A stretch of DNA of 64,000 bases, from assembly GCF_000025305.1 (NCBI RefSeq), contig NC_013740.1, positions 1,426,001-1,490,000 of the forward strand, in the 5' to 3' direction. Position 1 is the first letter of the stretch. The number at the start of each line of letters is the position of its first letter. Positions 17,309 to 26,760 of the stretch are shown here, one piece after another. Source of the stretch: Acidaminococcus fermentans DSM 20731. GTDB taxonomy: Bacteria; Bacillota; Negativicutes; Acidaminococcales; Acidaminococcaceae. Below the pieces are notes generated by a model that was not told the DNA's origin, made no database searches, and saw nothing but the letters and a program-made list of their open reading frames with translations. The translations under genes were made by a program, and so were the position numbers.

Positions 17309-18238
17309 TCAGATCTTCACCGCTCCCCGCAGCCGGGCGCTTCTGGCTCTGGGGTTTTCGGCCAGTTCCGCCTCGCCGGGGGTGAATTCCTTCAGTTTCT
17401 TCAGTTCCGGCTTCCGTCCGCAGACGCATACCGGCAGCTCCGGCGGGCAGATGCATCCCCGCTGGAGCCGTTTGAAAGCCTGCTTGATGATCCGGTCTTC
17501 CAGAGAATGGAAGGTGATCACCCCGATATGGCCCCCGCTTTTCAGATGATGGACCGCCGCCTCCATGGTGGCGTCCAGGATCTTCAGCTCGTCATTCACT
17601 TCGATCCGGATGGCCTGGAAAGTCCGTTTGGCCGGATGGGGACCGTCCTGCCGGGCTCCCTTGGGAATGGCTGCCTTGATGATGTGTACCAGTTCCCCGG
17701 TGGTGCGGATGGGATGCTCCTTCCGGGCCGCCACGATGAACTGGGCGATCCGTTTGGCCCACCGTTCCTCCCCGTATTTGTAGATCAGGCCGGCCAGGTC
17801 GTCCTCTTTGTACCGGTTCACCACCTGCTCCGCCGTCAGGCTGGCTTCCTGGTCCATCCGCATGTCCAGAGGGCCGTCATGCATATAGGAAAAGCCCCGT
17901 TCCGGGGTATCCAGCTGGTAGGAGGACACCCCCAGATCGAACAGGATCCCGTCCACCTGGGGGATCCCCAGCTGGTCCAGGATCTGGTCCAGGTTCCGGA
18001 AGTTGTTGTGGACGATCTTCACCTGGCACCGGGCGTCCTTCAGCCGCTCCGTAGCCGCGGCAATGGCGTCCTCATCCTGGTCAATGCCGATCAGCAGCCC
18101 TTCCGGGTCCAGCAGTTCCGTGATCCGGTGAGAATGGCCCCCACCCCCCAGGGTGCAGTCCACATAGATCCCCTTGGGATCCGTAACAACCCACTGTACA
18201 CTTTCTTCCAATAATACACTTTTATGGACAAATTCCAT
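17309..18238 (-). CDS. rsmH: 16S rRNA (cytosine(1402)-N(4))-methyltransferase RsmH
   Basis: RsmH (MraW) methylates N4 of C1402 in 16S rRNA using S-adenosylmethionine. The 309-aa protein has the SAM loop [10 protein letters not shown] (about residue 27), [11 protein letters not shown] and the C-terminal [11 protein letters not shown] and [10 protein letters not shown] motifs of the family. It lies between mraZ and ftsL. The 104-nt gap to mraZ shows nothing recognisable. Confidence 0.98.
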   Translation of the reverse strand: MEFVHKSVLLEESVQWVVTDPKGIYVDCTLGGGGHSHRITELLDPEGLLIGIDQDEDAIAAATERLKDARCQVKIVHNNFRNLDQILDQLGIPQVDGILFDLGVSSYQLDTPERGFSYMHDGPLDMRMDQEASLTAEQVVNRYKEDDLAGLIYKYGEERWAKRIAQFIVAARKEHPIRTTGELVHIIKAAIPKGARQDGPHPAKRTFQAIRIEVNDELKILDATMEAAVHHLKSGGHIGVITFHSLEDRIIKQAFKRLQRGCICPPELPVCVCGRKPELKKLKEFTPGEAELAENPRARSARLRGAVKI

Positions 18239-18342
18239 GACTATTCCTCATTCTATCTGACAGACTGCAGCACAGCCCAACTTTCTCCATTACGGTATAT
18301 CCGCCCTTTTCAAGGGCGTAAGCAGGCGCCCGGCTTCCATTT

Positions 18343-18768
18343 TTACTCAAAATCCAGCTCTTCGATCAGTTCCGCCACATCGCCTTCCACGGCTTTGGTG
18401 TAATCCGCATAGCGCTGGGCATCCCAGATTTCCGCCTTGCCCCCCACACCCACGATCAGGGCCGTTTCCCCGATTCGGGCATAGGTCCGCAGGTTGGCCG
18501 GCAGCAGGATCCGTCCCTGTTTGTCCGGCTCCACCTCACAGGCGCCGCCGAAAATGAACCGGGACACATCCCGCATCTTCTGTTTGGGCATCATTTTCTG
18601 GGCAAAGCTGTTCTTCAGCTTCTCCCAGGCTTCCAGGGGATACACGTCCAGGCAGCCGTCCACCCCTTTGGTCACAACAAAGGAAGGGCCCAGGTTCTCC
18701 CGCATTTTCGCCGGGACGAACAAACGGCCCTTGCTGTCCAGTGCATGTTCAAATTCACCCATCAGCAT
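18343..18768 (-). CDS. mraZ: Transcriptional regulator MraZ
   Basis: MraZ is a ring-shaped DNA-binding protein with two AbrB-like SpoVT domains that controls the dcw operon. The 141-aa protein has MGEFEHALDSKGRLFVPAKMRE (first repeat start) and GACEVEPDKQGRILLPANLRTYA (second). ATG 18768 has AAGGGGG at 8 nt. It is the first gene of the cluster and its promoter region carries matching operator boxes, so it probably controls itself. Confidence 0.96.
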   Translation of the reverse strand: MLMGEFEHALDSKGRLFVPAKMRENLGPSFVVTKGVDGCLDVYPLEAWEKLKNSFAQKMMPKQKMRDVSRFIFGGACEVEPDKQGRILLPANLRTYARIGETALIVGVGGKAEIWDAQRYADYTKAVEGDVAELIEELDFE

Positions 18769-18797
18769 GGGCCGCGCCCCCTTTCCGTGAAAAAATC

Positions 18798-18822
18798 CGC
18801 CACTTTTACCCACTTTTCACCA
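18798..18822 (-). promoter_or_regulatory. Three MraZ boxes at 10-bp spacing
   Basis: On the minus strand TGGTG (18818-18822), TGGGT (18808-18812) and TGGCG (18798-18802) repeat every 10 bp, between the promoter and the mraZ start. Direct TGGGN repeats with 5-nt spacers are the known MraZ binding pattern. Confidence 0.75.
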
Positions 18823-18850
18823 TTATAGAATGTTTTCCCCGAAAAAGCAA
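18822..18850 (-). promoter_or_regulatory. dcw cluster promoter upstream of mraZ
   Basis: TTGCTT (18845-18850), a 17-nt spacer and TATAAT (18822-18827) on the minus strand make a good sigma-A promoter about 54 nt upstream of the mraZ start. Confidence 0.8.
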
Positions 18851-18889
18851 TGCAAAGTCAGACAAGACAGGGGTGCAGGCGTCCTGGTT

Positions 18890-18994
18890 GTCAATGGTCT
18901 ATTGTCAATGGTCAATGGCTGATGGTAAGAACCCTCCTGGATGGTCGGGTTCTTTTCCAACCGTAGGGGGCGCAGGCCCGGCACCCCGCAGAAT
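18890..18994. repeat. Heptamer array, hairpin and CCCCTACGG-type element between mraZ and the CxxC protein gene
   Basis: 18890-18924 is a heptamer array of GTCAATG units with variants GTCTATT and GCTGATG. It is followed by a hairpin of AAGAACCC and GGGTTCTT (about 18928-18957). 18962-18994 is a copy of the CGTAGGGGGCGCAGG dispersed element. The gap 18851-19097 has no gene. Confidence 0.8.
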
Positions 18995-19040
18995 AATCGG
19001 ATTTCTTCCCGGCGCGGAAGATACGTTGGCTCCCCCTTTC

Positions 19041-19060
19041 TTGACAACCTGTGGTATAAT
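19041..19060 (+). promoter_or_regulatory. Possible extended -10 promoter
   Basis: TATAAT (19055-19060) preceded by TGG lies 38 nt before the start of the next gene. A TTGACA at 19041 is only 8 nt away, too close to serve as its -35 box, so an extended -10 promoter is the better reading. Confidence 0.5.
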
Positions 19061-19097
19061 AAATCATACCCATTAAATGTACTTAAGGAGGATTCAG

Positions 19098-19328
19098 ATG
19101 GAAAAGGTTACTGCTGATTCCAGCATTATTGAAACGGTGCAGATGCACCCTGAAATCGTCAACATCTTCATGCAGTATGGTCTGGGCTGCATCGGTTGCA
19201 TGGCCGCCAACTTCGAGACCATCGGCCAGGGTGCTGCCGCCCACGGCATCGACGTGGAAGCCCTGATCGCCGACATCAACGACTGCATCGCTGAAGTGGA
19301 AGGCAACGACAAAAAAGAAGCAAAATAA
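19098..19328 (+). CDS. DUF1858 / hybrid-cluster-protein-associated redox disulfide domain protein
   Basis: The 76-aa protein carries the pattern of this small family: a short helix (SSIIETVQMHPEIVNIFMQYG), then the CxxC of GCIGCM, then AANFETIGQGAAAHGID. The two cysteines are thought to act as a redox or metal-binding pair. The substrate is unknown. ATG 19098 has AAGGAGG 7 nt upstream. It stands alone on the plus strand between the dcw and pyr clusters and ends at a clear terminator. No hybrid cluster protein gene is nearby. Confidence 0.88.
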   Translation: MEKVTADSSIIETVQMHPEIVNIFMQYGLGCIGCMAANFETIGQGAAAHGIDVEALIADINDCIAEVEGNDKKEAK

Positions 19329-19341
19329 GGCACAAAAAAAG

Positions 19342-19372
19342 ACGCTGTGAAAAAATCATTCACAGCGCCTTA
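19342..19372 (+). terminator. Terminator of the CxxC protein gene
   Basis: A hairpin of GACGCTGTGAA and TTCACAGCGCC, 13 nt after the stop, is followed by TTAAATTT. Confidence 0.8.
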
Positions 19373-19400
19373 AATTTGCCAGCGTAAGCTGGCTTCCATC

Positions 19401-19431
19401 GGCTAGAGACTAGTGACTAGAGACTAGTGAC
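19401..19431. repeat. Heptamer array (GACTAGT type)
   Basis: Units alternate GACTAGA and GACTAGT in exact 7-bp register for about 30 bp, directly before the GGGGTGTGAAA hairpin downstream of pyrE. Confidence 0.85.
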
Positions 19432-19465
19432 GGGGTGTGAAAAGTATTTTTCACACCCCATTTTT
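19432..19465 (+). terminator. GGGGTGTGAAA-family hairpin between convergent genes
   Basis: Arms GGGGTGTGAAAA and TTTTCACACCCC are followed on the plus strand by ATTTTTTA. The T-run is only on that side, so it ends plus-strand transcription well. The pyrE transcript would use it without a U-tract. Confidence 0.7.
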
Positions 19466-20037
19466 TATTTCCCCGTCCGTCCCCGCTGGGTCAGGGGCAC
19501 GCCCTTTTGGCACAGAGGGCATTCTTCGGGTTTGTAGGCTTCCACATCCAGGCGCAGCAGGGGTTCGGTGCGGACGCCGAAATCCACTTTGCCGCCGCTC
19601 CGGTCAACCAAAAGGCCCACGCCTACGGGCACGCCGCCTTCGCTCTTCACCACGTCCAGCACTTCCCGCACGCTGCCGCCGGTGGTGACGATGTCTTCCA
19701 CGATCAGCACCCGGGTGCCCGGTTCGATGTGGAACCCTCTCTTGAAGGTCATTTTCCCGTTCACCCGTTCGGTGAAGAAGAACCGGGTGCCCAGGTTCTT
19801 GGCCACCTCATAGGCCAGCAGGATGCCGCCGGTCATGGGGCCCACCACCAGTTCCACGTTGTCGTTGACGAACCGGGCGGCGATTTCCTTGCACAGGGCT
19901 TCCGTGTACCGGGGCTGCTGCAGCACATTGAATTTTTCCACGTAAGTGGGGCTGTGCAGACCGCTGGTCAGCAGAAAATGACCGTGCATCACCGCGTTGG
20001 TTTCTTCCAGCATATGCAGTACCGTCGTATCGTTCAT
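19465..20037 (-). CDS. pyrE: Orotate phosphoribosyltransferase
   Basis: PyrE converts orotate and PRPP to OMP. The 190-aa protein has the PRPP-binding motif VLIVEDIVTTGGSV and the family's FNVLQQPRYTEAL start region. The C-terminal tail contains CPLC, which is common in this longer subgroup. It is the last gene of the pyr operon, 2 nt after pyrF, with AAGGAGC upstream. Confidence 0.97.
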   Translation of the reverse strand: MNDTTVLHMLEETNAVMHGHFLLTSGLHSPTYVEKFNVLQQPRYTEALCKEIAARFVNDNVELVVGPMTGGILLAYEVAKNLGTRFFFTERVNGKMTFKRGFHIEPGTRVLIVEDIVTTGGSVREVLDVVKSEGGVPVGVGLLVDRSGGKVDFGVRTEPLLRLDVEAYKPEECPLCQKGVPLTQRGRTGK

Positions 20038-20039
20038 GG

Positions 20040-20759
20040 TTAAAAAGCTCCTTCCATTTCTTCCAGGATCTTCCGTACAGCTTCCTGTTTGTTGTCCGCC
20101 CTGGTAATGGGCCGTCCCACCACCAGATGGGTGGATCCGTTGCCAATGGCGGCTGCCGGCGTGGCGATCCGGCTCTGGTCATTGGAGGCCGCCCAGGCCG
20201 GGCGCACCCCCGGAGTGACGATGAGGAAATCCTTCCCGCACCGTTCCCGGATCCCCGCCGCTTCCCGGGGAGAGGCCACTACCCCATCCAGGCCACTCTC
20301 TTTGGTGAGGGCCGCCAGGTCCAGCACTTCTTCCCCGATGGGTCTGGCATAGTTCAGGGGTTTCCACTGGGCTTCATCCATGCTGGTGAGCACGGTGACG
20401 GCAATCAGCTTGGGAGCGGGCCGGCCCAGTTCCGCCGCCGCTTCCTTCACCGCCTTCATCCCTTCGGCCATCATTTTGGGACCGCCCACCGCATGGACGT
20501 TCATGATGTCCGCCCCCAGCCGGGTCAGGACCGCCAGGCTGTGGGCCACCGTATTGGGGATATCCTGGAGCTTCAGGTCCAGGAACACTTTCTTGTCTTT
20601 TTCCTTCAGATAGCGGATGATATCCGGACCTGCTCCGTAGAACAGTTCCATCCCCACCTTGTAAAAGGTCACCGCGTCTCCCAGTTCCTCCACCAGGGCT
20701 TTGGCCTCATCAAAGGTGGGGAAATCCAGGGCGCAGATCAGTCTGTCTCTTGCATCCAT
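20040..20759 (-). CDS. pyrF: Orotidine-5'-phosphate decarboxylase
   Basis: PyrF decarboxylates OMP to UMP. The 239-aa protein shows the catalytic DLKLQDIPNTV motif (Asp-Lys-Asp arrangement), TVLTSMD, VTPGVRP and the phosphate-gripping VGRPITRA. ATG 20759 has GAGGAGG upstream; a longer frame to 20945 lies inside pyrD. Confidence 0.97.
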   Translation of the reverse strand: MDARDRLICALDFPTFDEAKALVEELGDAVTFYKVGMELFYGAGPDIIRYLKEKDKKVFLDLKLQDIPNTVAHSLAVLTRLGADIMNVHAVGGPKMMAEGMKAVKEAAAELGRPAPKLIAVTVLTSMDEAQWKPLNYARPIGEEVLDLAALTKESGLDGVVASPREAAGIRERCGKDFLIVTPGVRPAWAASNDQSRIATPAAAIGNGSTHLVVGRPITRADNKQEAVRKILEEMEGAF

Positions 20760-20772
20760 GGGTCGTTCCTCC

Positions 20773-21711
20773 TCAGTTCCGTCCCGGCAGGGCCTGTCCC
20801 CGGATCTCGTCCAGAGATGCCGCTCCCGTGCGGTCCAGATACTGCTGGATCCCCAGGCTGATGGTTTCCGCCAGGCTGGGATCCGTAAAGCTGCAGGTGC
20901 CCACAGCCACAGCCGTGGCCCCTGCCAGGATGAATTCCACCGCATCCTGCCAGCTGCTGATGCCGCCCATGCCGATGAGGGGCACCTTCACCGCCTGGGC
21001 CACCTGGTACACCATGCGCACCGCCACCGGGTGCACCGCCGGGCCCGAAAGGCCTCCCACGGTATTCCCCAGCACCGGCCGCTGCTTCCAGATGTCGATC
21101 TTCATCCCCACCAGGGTATTGATGAGGGAAATGGCATCGGTGCCCGCCGCTTCCACGGCCCGGGCGATTTCCGTAATGTCCGTCACATTGGGGGACAGTT
21201 TGGTAATCACCGGCTTGTGGGTATGGGCTTTGGCTGCCTTCACCACTTCTCCCGCCGCATGGCAGTCGGTGCCGAAGGCCAGGCCCCCCTGGGCCACGTT
21301 GGGACAGGAGATGTTCAGCTCAATGGCATCCACTCCGTCCACATCCAGCATTTCCGCCAGGGTTCCGTAGTCTTCCGCACTGTCTCCGTCGATGTTCACG
21401 ATCACCGGGGTCTTTGTCACCTTGCGGAGCTGGGGCAGGGTTTCCTTCAGGAAAAATTCCACCCCGGGGTTTTCCAGCCCCACGCAGTTCAGCACCCCTG
21501 CCGGGGTCTCCACCACCCGCTGGCCCTTATTGCCGGGCCGGGGCTTCAGGGTGGTCCCCTTCACTGTAATGGCGCCGATGTGGTCCAGGTTGAGGAAATC
21601 GGTGAATTCCAGGCCGAACCCGAAGGTGCCGGAGGCCGTGGTCACCGGCGTCTTCATGGTCACCCCCGCCAGGTCCACCTGCATCCGGGGATCTTCATAA
21701 GGCTTCACCAT
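20773..21711 (-). CDS. pyrD: Dihydroorotate dehydrogenase B, catalytic subunit
   Basis: Class 1B PyrD, an FMN enzyme that oxidises dihydroorotate and works with PyrK to pass electrons to NAD+. The 312-aa protein has [11 protein letters not shown] with the catalytic Cys of class 1, [21 protein letters not shown] and the C-terminal [22 protein letters not shown] 21711 overlaps the pyrK stop by 7 nt. The partner gene pyrK next door supports type B. Confidence 0.97.
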   Translation of the reverse strand: MVKPYEDPRMQVDLAGVTMKTPVTTASGTFGFGLEFTDFLNLDHIGAITVKGTTLKPRPGNKGQRVVETPAGVLNCVGLENPGVEFFLKETLPQLRKVTKTPVIVNIDGDSAEDYGTLAEMLDVDGVDAIELNISCPNVAQGGLAFGTDCHAAGEVVKAAKAHTHKPVITKLSPNVTDITEIARAVEAAGTDAISLINTLVGMKIDIWKQRPVLGNTVGGLSGPAVHPVAVRMVYQVAQAVKVPLIGMGGISSWQDAVEFILAGATAVAVGTCSFTDPSLAETISLGIQQYLDRTGAASLDEIRGQALPGRN

Positions 21712-22472
21712 TCCACCACCTCCTGGCTCCAGAACACCGGTCCGTCCTTGCAGATCTTCATCCGTTTGCCGCCCTTGCCCTCGCAGGAGCAGGAGAGGCA
21801 GGCACCCAGGCCGCAGCCCATGTATTTTTCCAGGGATACCTGGCAGGGCACCCCGTACTGATTCACCACTTCCACCACGGCCTTCATCATGGGGCTGGGA
21901 CCGCACACGTACACGCAGTCATACTGTCCCGTGGCCAGAAGCCCCGGCAGCACTGCGTTCACCGTGCCCTTCACCCCGTAGGAGCCGTCATCGGTGGTTT
22001 CATACTGTCTGGCGGTCTTGTCCTTGAACAGGTCCGCCCAGAACACTTCCGCCCTGGTCCGGCCGCCCACGATCACTTCCATTTTGTGATCCGGGTCAGC
22101 CTGGGCCAGGAAATGCAGGGGCGCCAGGCCCATGCCGCCGCCCACCAGGAGACCCCGTTTGGCCCCCAGGTGGAAACCGTGGCCCAGAGGCCCCACCACA
22201 CTGATGGTTGCTCCCGCCTCCATGGTGTCCATCAGCTCCGTGGTTTCCCCCACGATCCGGTACATCAGGGAAAAAGTCCCCGCCGCCCGGTCCGCCCCGG
22301 CCACCCCGAAGGGCCGCCGGAGCAGGGGTTCGTGGAGCTGATTCACCCGCACCGTCACAAACTGACCCGGCTGAGCCGCTGCCGCCACTTCCGGGCAACG
22401 GATCTCCATCAGCCGGATGTCTTCCGACAGTTTTTCCTGCCGGACAATGGTTCCATCCAAATACACTGCCAT
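21705..22472 (-). CDS. pyrK: Dihydroorotate dehydrogenase B, electron-transfer subunit
   Basis: PyrK carries FAD and a [2Fe-2S] cluster and links PyrD to NAD+. The 255-aa protein has the FAD-binding RRPFGVAG, the nucleotide-binding [13 protein letters not shown], and a Cys-rich C-terminus ([14 protein letters not shown] and a later KICKDGPVF) that supplies four cluster ligands. Confidence 0.96.
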   Translation of the reverse strand: MAVYLDGTIVRQEKLSEDIRLMEIRCPEVAAAAQPGQFVTVRVNQLHEPLLRRPFGVAGADRAAGTFSLMYRIVGETTELMDTMEAGATISVVGPLGHGFHLGAKRGLLVGGGMGLAPLHFLAQADPDHKMEVIVGGRTRAEVFWADLFKDKTARQYETTDDGSYGVKGTVNAVLPGLLATGQYDCVYVCGPSPMMKAVVEVVNQYGVPCQVSLEKYMGCGLGACLSCSCEGKGGKRMKICKDGPVFWSQEVVEW

Positions 22473-22475
22473 GAT

Positions 22476-25400
22476 TTACTCCGTTTTCAGATCCTGGAGG
22501 GCCACCACACTCACCACATTCCGGCGGCGCATGGCTCCCATGGCCTTGTACAGGGCCCGGGCCGTATCCAGGCTGGTCAGGCAGGGAATGGCGTGTTCCA
22601 CCGTGGACCGGCGGATCTTGAAGCCGTCCCGGGTGGCGTCGGAGCCGTGGGTCAGGGTGTTGATCACCATGCAGATCCGGCCTTCCTTGATGTCATCCAG
22701 CAGGTTGGGGGTGCCGGCGCTGGCCTTTTCCACCCGGCCCACATGGATGCCTTTTTCTTCCAGGAACTTGGCGGTACCGGCGGTAGCCACCAGTTCGTAG
22801 CCCAGGTTTTCAAATCCTTCCGCAATGGGCACCACTTCTTCCTTGTCCTGGTCCGCAACGGTGATCAGGATGGCCCCGCTCTTGGGGATGTGGGTGCCGG
22901 CGGCAATGCAGGCCTTGTACAGGGCTCTGGGGAACTGGGCGTCGATGCACATCACTTCCCCGGTGGATTTCATTTCCGGCCCCAGGGTGATGTCCACATC
23001 GGTCATCTTGTTGAAGGAGAATACCGGCGCCTTCACTGCATAGTAATCCGGGAACAGCTTCAGGCCCGGTTCCAGGCCCTGATCCCGGATGGATACGCCC
23101 ATGGCGCATTTGGTGGCCACATCCACCATGGAGATGCCCGTCACCTTGCTCAGGAACGGCACCGTACGGCTGGACCGGGGGTTCACTTCGATCACATACA
23201 GCTTGTCATCCCGGACAATGTACTGGATGTTGATCATCCCGTGGACTTCCAGGCCCAGGGCCAGTTTGGTGGTGTAGTCGATGATCTGTTCGATCACATG
23301 CTCGCTGAGGGTCCGGGGCGGATACACGGCGATGGAATCCCCGGAATGGACCCCGGCCCGTTCGATGTGTTCCATGATCCCGGGCATGAGCACGTCCTTG
23401 CCGTCGCAGATGGCATCCACTTCCACTTCGGTGCCCATCAGGTAGTGGTCCACCAGCACCGGGTGTTCCTGGGACGCCTTCACGGCGTTGTTCATGTAGT
23501 ATTTCAGTTCTTCGTCATTGTAGACGATTTCCATGGCCCGGCCGCCCAGCACATAGGAAGGACGCACCATCACCGGGTAGCCCACATCGTTGGCGGCTTT
23601 CAGGGCCCCGTCGATGTCGAACACCGTATGGCCTTTCGGGCGGGGGATCCCCACGCTGGTCAGGAGTTCGTCGAACCGTTCCCGGTCTTCTGCCCGGTCG
23701 ATGCTGTCCACGGAGGAGCCCAGGATCTTCACCCCGCATTCATGGAGCGGCCCGGCCAGGTTGATGGCGGTCTGGCCTCCGAACTGGACGATGACCCCTT
23801 CCGGTTTTTCCCGGTCGATCACGTTCAGCACATCTTCCAGGGTCAGCGGTTCGAAGTACAGCCGGTCAGCGGTATCGAAGTCGGTGGATACGGTTTCCGG
23901 GTTGTTGTTCACGATGATGGTTTCGTAGCCCAGGTCTTTCAGGGCCCATACAGAGTGGACGGAGCAGTAGTCGAATTCCACCCCCTGGCCGATCCGGATG
24001 GGACCGGAGCCCAGGACCAGCACCTTTTTGTTGGGGGTGTCTTCCACTTCGTCTTCCACCCCGTAGGTGGAGTAGTAGTACGGAGTTTCCGCGTCGAATT
24101 CCGCCGCGCAGGTATCCACCATCTTGTACACCGGGGTGATGCCCCATTCTTTCCGGATGGCCCGGATTTCCAGACCGGTCTTGCCCACCAGTTTCCCGAT
24201 GGTCACATCCGCAAAGCCCCGTTTTTTCACTTCCCGGAGCAGTTCCGGAGTCAGTTCTTCGCTCTTCAGACGGGTTTCCAGTTCCACGATGTGGCGGATC
24301 TTCCGCAGGAAGAATTCATCGATCTTGGTGATGGCGTGGGCCTGGTCCACAGTCATCCCTCTCCGGAAGGCTTCGGCGATGGTAAAGAGCCGTTCGTCGT
24401 CCACTTTCCGGACTTTTTCAAAGACTTCCTGGTCCGTCAGCTTGTGGAGTTCCGGCATATCCATGTGGGTCAGGCCGATTTCCAGGCAGCGGACGGCTTT
24501 CAGCAGGCCGGCTTCGATGTTCCGTTCGATGGCCATCACTTCCCCGGTGGCCTTCATCTGGGTCCCCAGGGTGTGGTCGGCATTGACGAACTTGTCAAAA
24601 GGCCAGCGGGGGATCTTGATGACACAGTAGTCCAGGGTGGGTTCGAAGCAGGCGGAAGTCTTCTTGGTCACTGCGTTTTCGATTTCGTCCAGGGTGTACC
24701 CGGCAGCAATCTTGGCGGCCACTTTGGCGATGGGATAGCCCGTTGCCTTGGAAGCCAGGGCGGAAGACCGGCTCACCCGGGGGTTCACTTCGATGACGAT
24801 GTATTCTTCACTGTCCGGGTTCAGGGCGTACTGCACGTTGCAGGCCCCTTCCACCCCCAGTTCACGGACGATGTCGATGGCGGCGGTCCGGAGCATCTGC
24901 ACTTCCCGGTCCGTCAGGGTCTGGCAGGGAGCCACCACGATGGAGTCCCCGGTATGGACCCCCACCGGGTCGATGTTTTCCATGTTGCAGACGGTGATGC
25001 AGTTGTCTTCATGGTCCCGGACCACTTCGTATTCGATTTCCTTCCAGCCGGCCACGGACCGTTCGATCAGGGCCTGGCCGATCAGGGAGTACATCAGCCC
25101 TTTGGTGGTGATGTCATCCAGCTGGTCCATGTTGTGGGCAATGCCGCCCCCGGTGCCGCCCAGGGTGTACGCCGGCCGCACGATCAGCGGGAACCCGACC
25201 TTTTGGGCGAATTCCTTGGCGGCGTCCACGCTTTCCACAATGGTGCTCTGGGGAATGGGCTGGTGGAGTTTTTCCATGGTTTCCTTGAACAGTTCCCGGT
25301 CTTCCGCCTTCATGATGCTGGCGATCTGGGTGCCCAGGAGCTGCACATTGTATTTCTTCAGGATGCCTTTTTTATCCAGTTCGATGGCCAGGTTCAGGCC

Positions 25401-25682
25401 GATCTGCCCGCCCAGGGTGGCCAGGAGAGAATCCGGCCGTTCCTTGGCGATGATGGCTTCCAGGAATTCCACATCCAGGGGTTCCACATACACCCGGTCG
25501 GCGATGTGCACGTCGGTCATGATGGTGGCCGGGTTGGAGTTCACCAGCACCACTTCCAGCCCTTCTTCCTTCAGGGCCCGGCAGGCCTGGGTGCCGGAAT
25601 AGTCGAATTCAGCTGCCTGACCGATGATGATCGGGCCGGAACCGATGACCATGACTTTTTTTACATTCTCTTTTTTTGGCAT
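22476..25682 (-). CDS. carB: Carbamoyl-phosphate synthase large subunit
   Basis: CarB makes carbamoyl phosphate from bicarbonate, ATP and ammonia delivered by CarA. The 1068-aa protein has the expected duplicated design: N-terminal half with [20 protein letters not shown] and an ATP-grasp, second half repeating [20 protein letters not shown] and its own ATP-grasp (about residues 670-870), then a C-terminal MGS-like regulatory domain ([21 protein letters not shown]). It sits 1 nt after carA. Confidence 0.98.
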   Translation of the reverse strand: MPKKENVKKVMVIGSGPIIIGQAAEFDYSGTQACRALKEEGLEVVLVNSNPATIMTDVHIADRVYVEPLDVEFLEAIIAKERPDSLLATLGGQIGLNLAIELDKKGILKKYNVQLLGTQIASIMKAEDRELFKETMEKLHQPIPQSTIVESVDAAKEFAQKVGFPLIVRPAYTLGGTGGGIAHNMDQLDDITTKGLMYSLIGQALIERSVAGWKEIEYEVVRDHEDNCITVCNMENIDPVGVHTGDSIVVAPCQTLTDREVQMLRTAAIDIVRELGVEGACNVQYALNPDSEEYIVIEVNPRVSRSSALASKATGYPIAKVAAKIAAGYTLDEIENAVTKKTSACFEPTLDYCVIKIPRWPFDKFVNADHTLGTQMKATGEVMAIERNIEAGLLKAVRCLEIGLTHMDMPELHKLTDQEVFEKVRKVDDERLFTIAEAFRRGMTVDQAHAITKIDEFFLRKIRHIVELETRLKSEELTPELLREVKKRGFADVTIGKLVGKTGLEIRAIRKEWGITPVYKMVDTCAAEFDAETPYYYSTYGVEDEVEDTPNKKVLVLGSGPIRIGQGVEFDYCSVHSVWALKDLGYETIIVNNNPETVSTDFDTADRLYFEPLTLEDVLNVIDREKPEGVIVQFGGQTAINLAGPLHECGVKILGSSVDSIDRAEDRERFDELLTSVGIPRPKGHTVFDIDGALKAANDVGYPVMVRPSYVLGGRAMEIVYNDEELKYYMNNAVKASQEHPVLVDHYLMGTEVEVDAICDGKDVLMPGIMEHIERAGVHSGDSIAVYPPRTLSEHVIEQIIDYTTKLALGLEVHGMINIQYIVRDDKLYVIEVNPRSSRTVPFLSKVTGISMVDVATKCAMGVSIRDQGLEPGLKLFPDYYAVKAPVFSFNKMTDVDITLGPEMKSTGEVMCIDAQFPRALYKACIAAGTHIPKSGAILITVADQDKEEVVPIAEGFENLGYELVATAGTAKFLEEKGIHVGRVEKASAGTPNLLDDIKEGRICMVINTLTHGSDATRDGFKIRRSTVEHAIPCLTSLDTARALYKAMGAMRRRNVVSVVALQDLKTE

Positions 25683-25683
25683 A

Positions 25684-26760
25684 TCAGTGCCCTCCCATCA
25701 TTTTGATAAACCGGTCGAACAGATAAGCGTTGCCGCTGGGACCGGGGGATGCTTCCGGATGGTACTGCACCGTAAAGGTGGGATGGTCCAGATAGCGCAG
25801 GCCTTCGATGGTGTTGTCATTCAAAGACCGGTTGATCACTTCAATGGGCAGTCCCTTCAGGGAATCCTCGTCCACCATGAACCCGTGGTTCTGGGAGGTG
25901 ATGCAGATCTTGTGGTCCACCAGGTCCCGGACCGGCTGGTTGATGCCCCGGTGGCCGAAGAGCATCTTCTTGGTCCTGGCCCCGTTGGCCAGAGCCATTA
26001 CCTGATGCCCCATGCAGATGCCGAAGATGGGTTTCTTCCCGATCATCTTCTTCACGTTTTCGATTTCCGGTTTCAGGTCCGCCGGATCCCCGGGGCCGTT
26101 GCTCAGGAAGATCCCGTCCGGATCGATGGCCAGCACGTCTTCCGCCGGAGTTTCCGCCGGGAACACCGTCAGCCGGCAGCCTTTTTCCACCAGGCATTCC
26201 AGAATGTGCCGCTTCACCCCGTAGTCCATGACGGCTACGGAATATTTGGCGTCTTCCGGACCCATGGTGTAGACCTTTTTGGTGGTCACCTGGGCCACCT
26301 GGTCATGTTCTTCCGGAGTGGCCAGGAGGGCCTGGATCTCGTCTTCCGGAGTATCCGCCGGCACCATCACGCCCTGGATGGTCCCGTAGGAGCGGATCCG
26401 GCGGGTCAGCGCCCGGGTATCCACCCCGGTGAGCACCGGGATGTCGTTCTTTTCCAGGAAGTCCAGTACCGTGCCTTCATCCCGCCAGCTGGAGGGTTCA
26501 TCGCACAGTTCGCTGACGATCAGCCCTTTGTAGCAGCAGCTGTCGCTCTGACAGAACAGGTCGTTGCAGCCGTAGTTCCCGATCAGGGGATAGGTGAAGA
26601 TGACGATCTGCCCGCAGAAGGAGGGGTCCGTCAGGGTTTCCTGATAGCCGGACATGCCGGTGGTGAACACCACTTCCCCTACGGATTTATGGGTGCTGTA
26701 GAGCGTCCCTTCATAGACGCTGCCGTCTTTCAATACCAATTTGCCTTTTACTTTTTGCAT
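25684..26760 (-). CDS. carA: Carbamoyl-phosphate synthase small subunit
   Basis: CarA hydrolyses glutamine to feed ammonia to CarB. The 358-aa protein has the small-subunit N-terminal domain ([16 protein letters not shown]...[12 protein letters not shown]) and a class I glutaminase domain with nucleophile Cys in GICMGHQ (about residue 248) and the later HPEASPGP. It overlaps the end of pyrC by 13 nt. Confidence 0.98.
   Translation of the reverse strand: MQKVKGKLVLKDGSVYEGTLYSTHKSVGEVVFTTGMSGYQETLTDPSFCGQIVIFTYPLIGNYGCNDLFCQSDSCCYKGLIVSELCDEPSSWRDEGTVLDFLEKNDIPVLTGVDTRALTRRIRSYGTIQGVMVPADTPEDEIQALLATPEEHDQVAQVTTKKVYTMGPEDAKYSVAVMDYGVKRHILECLVEKGCRLTVFPAETPAEDVLAIDPDGIFLSNGPGDPADLKPEIENVKKMIGKKPIFGICMGHQVMALANGARTKKMLFGHRGINQPVRDLVDHKICITSQNHGFMVDEDSLKGLPIEVINRSLNDNTIEGLRYLDHPTFTVQYHPEASPGPSGNAYLFDRFIKMMGGH

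Noticed and set aside
19041-19060. TTGACA and TATAAT as one promoter
   Set aside because: The boxes are only 8 nt apart. The TATAAT may work alone as an extended -10.
22086-25706. A 1206-codon open frame on the plus strand opposite carB
   Set aside because: It is a shadow of carB caused by high G+C third positions; its protein is His/Gly/Pro-rich without motifs, while carB on the other strand is certain. The same holds for the long plus-strand frames opposite addA, ddl, murC and leuA.
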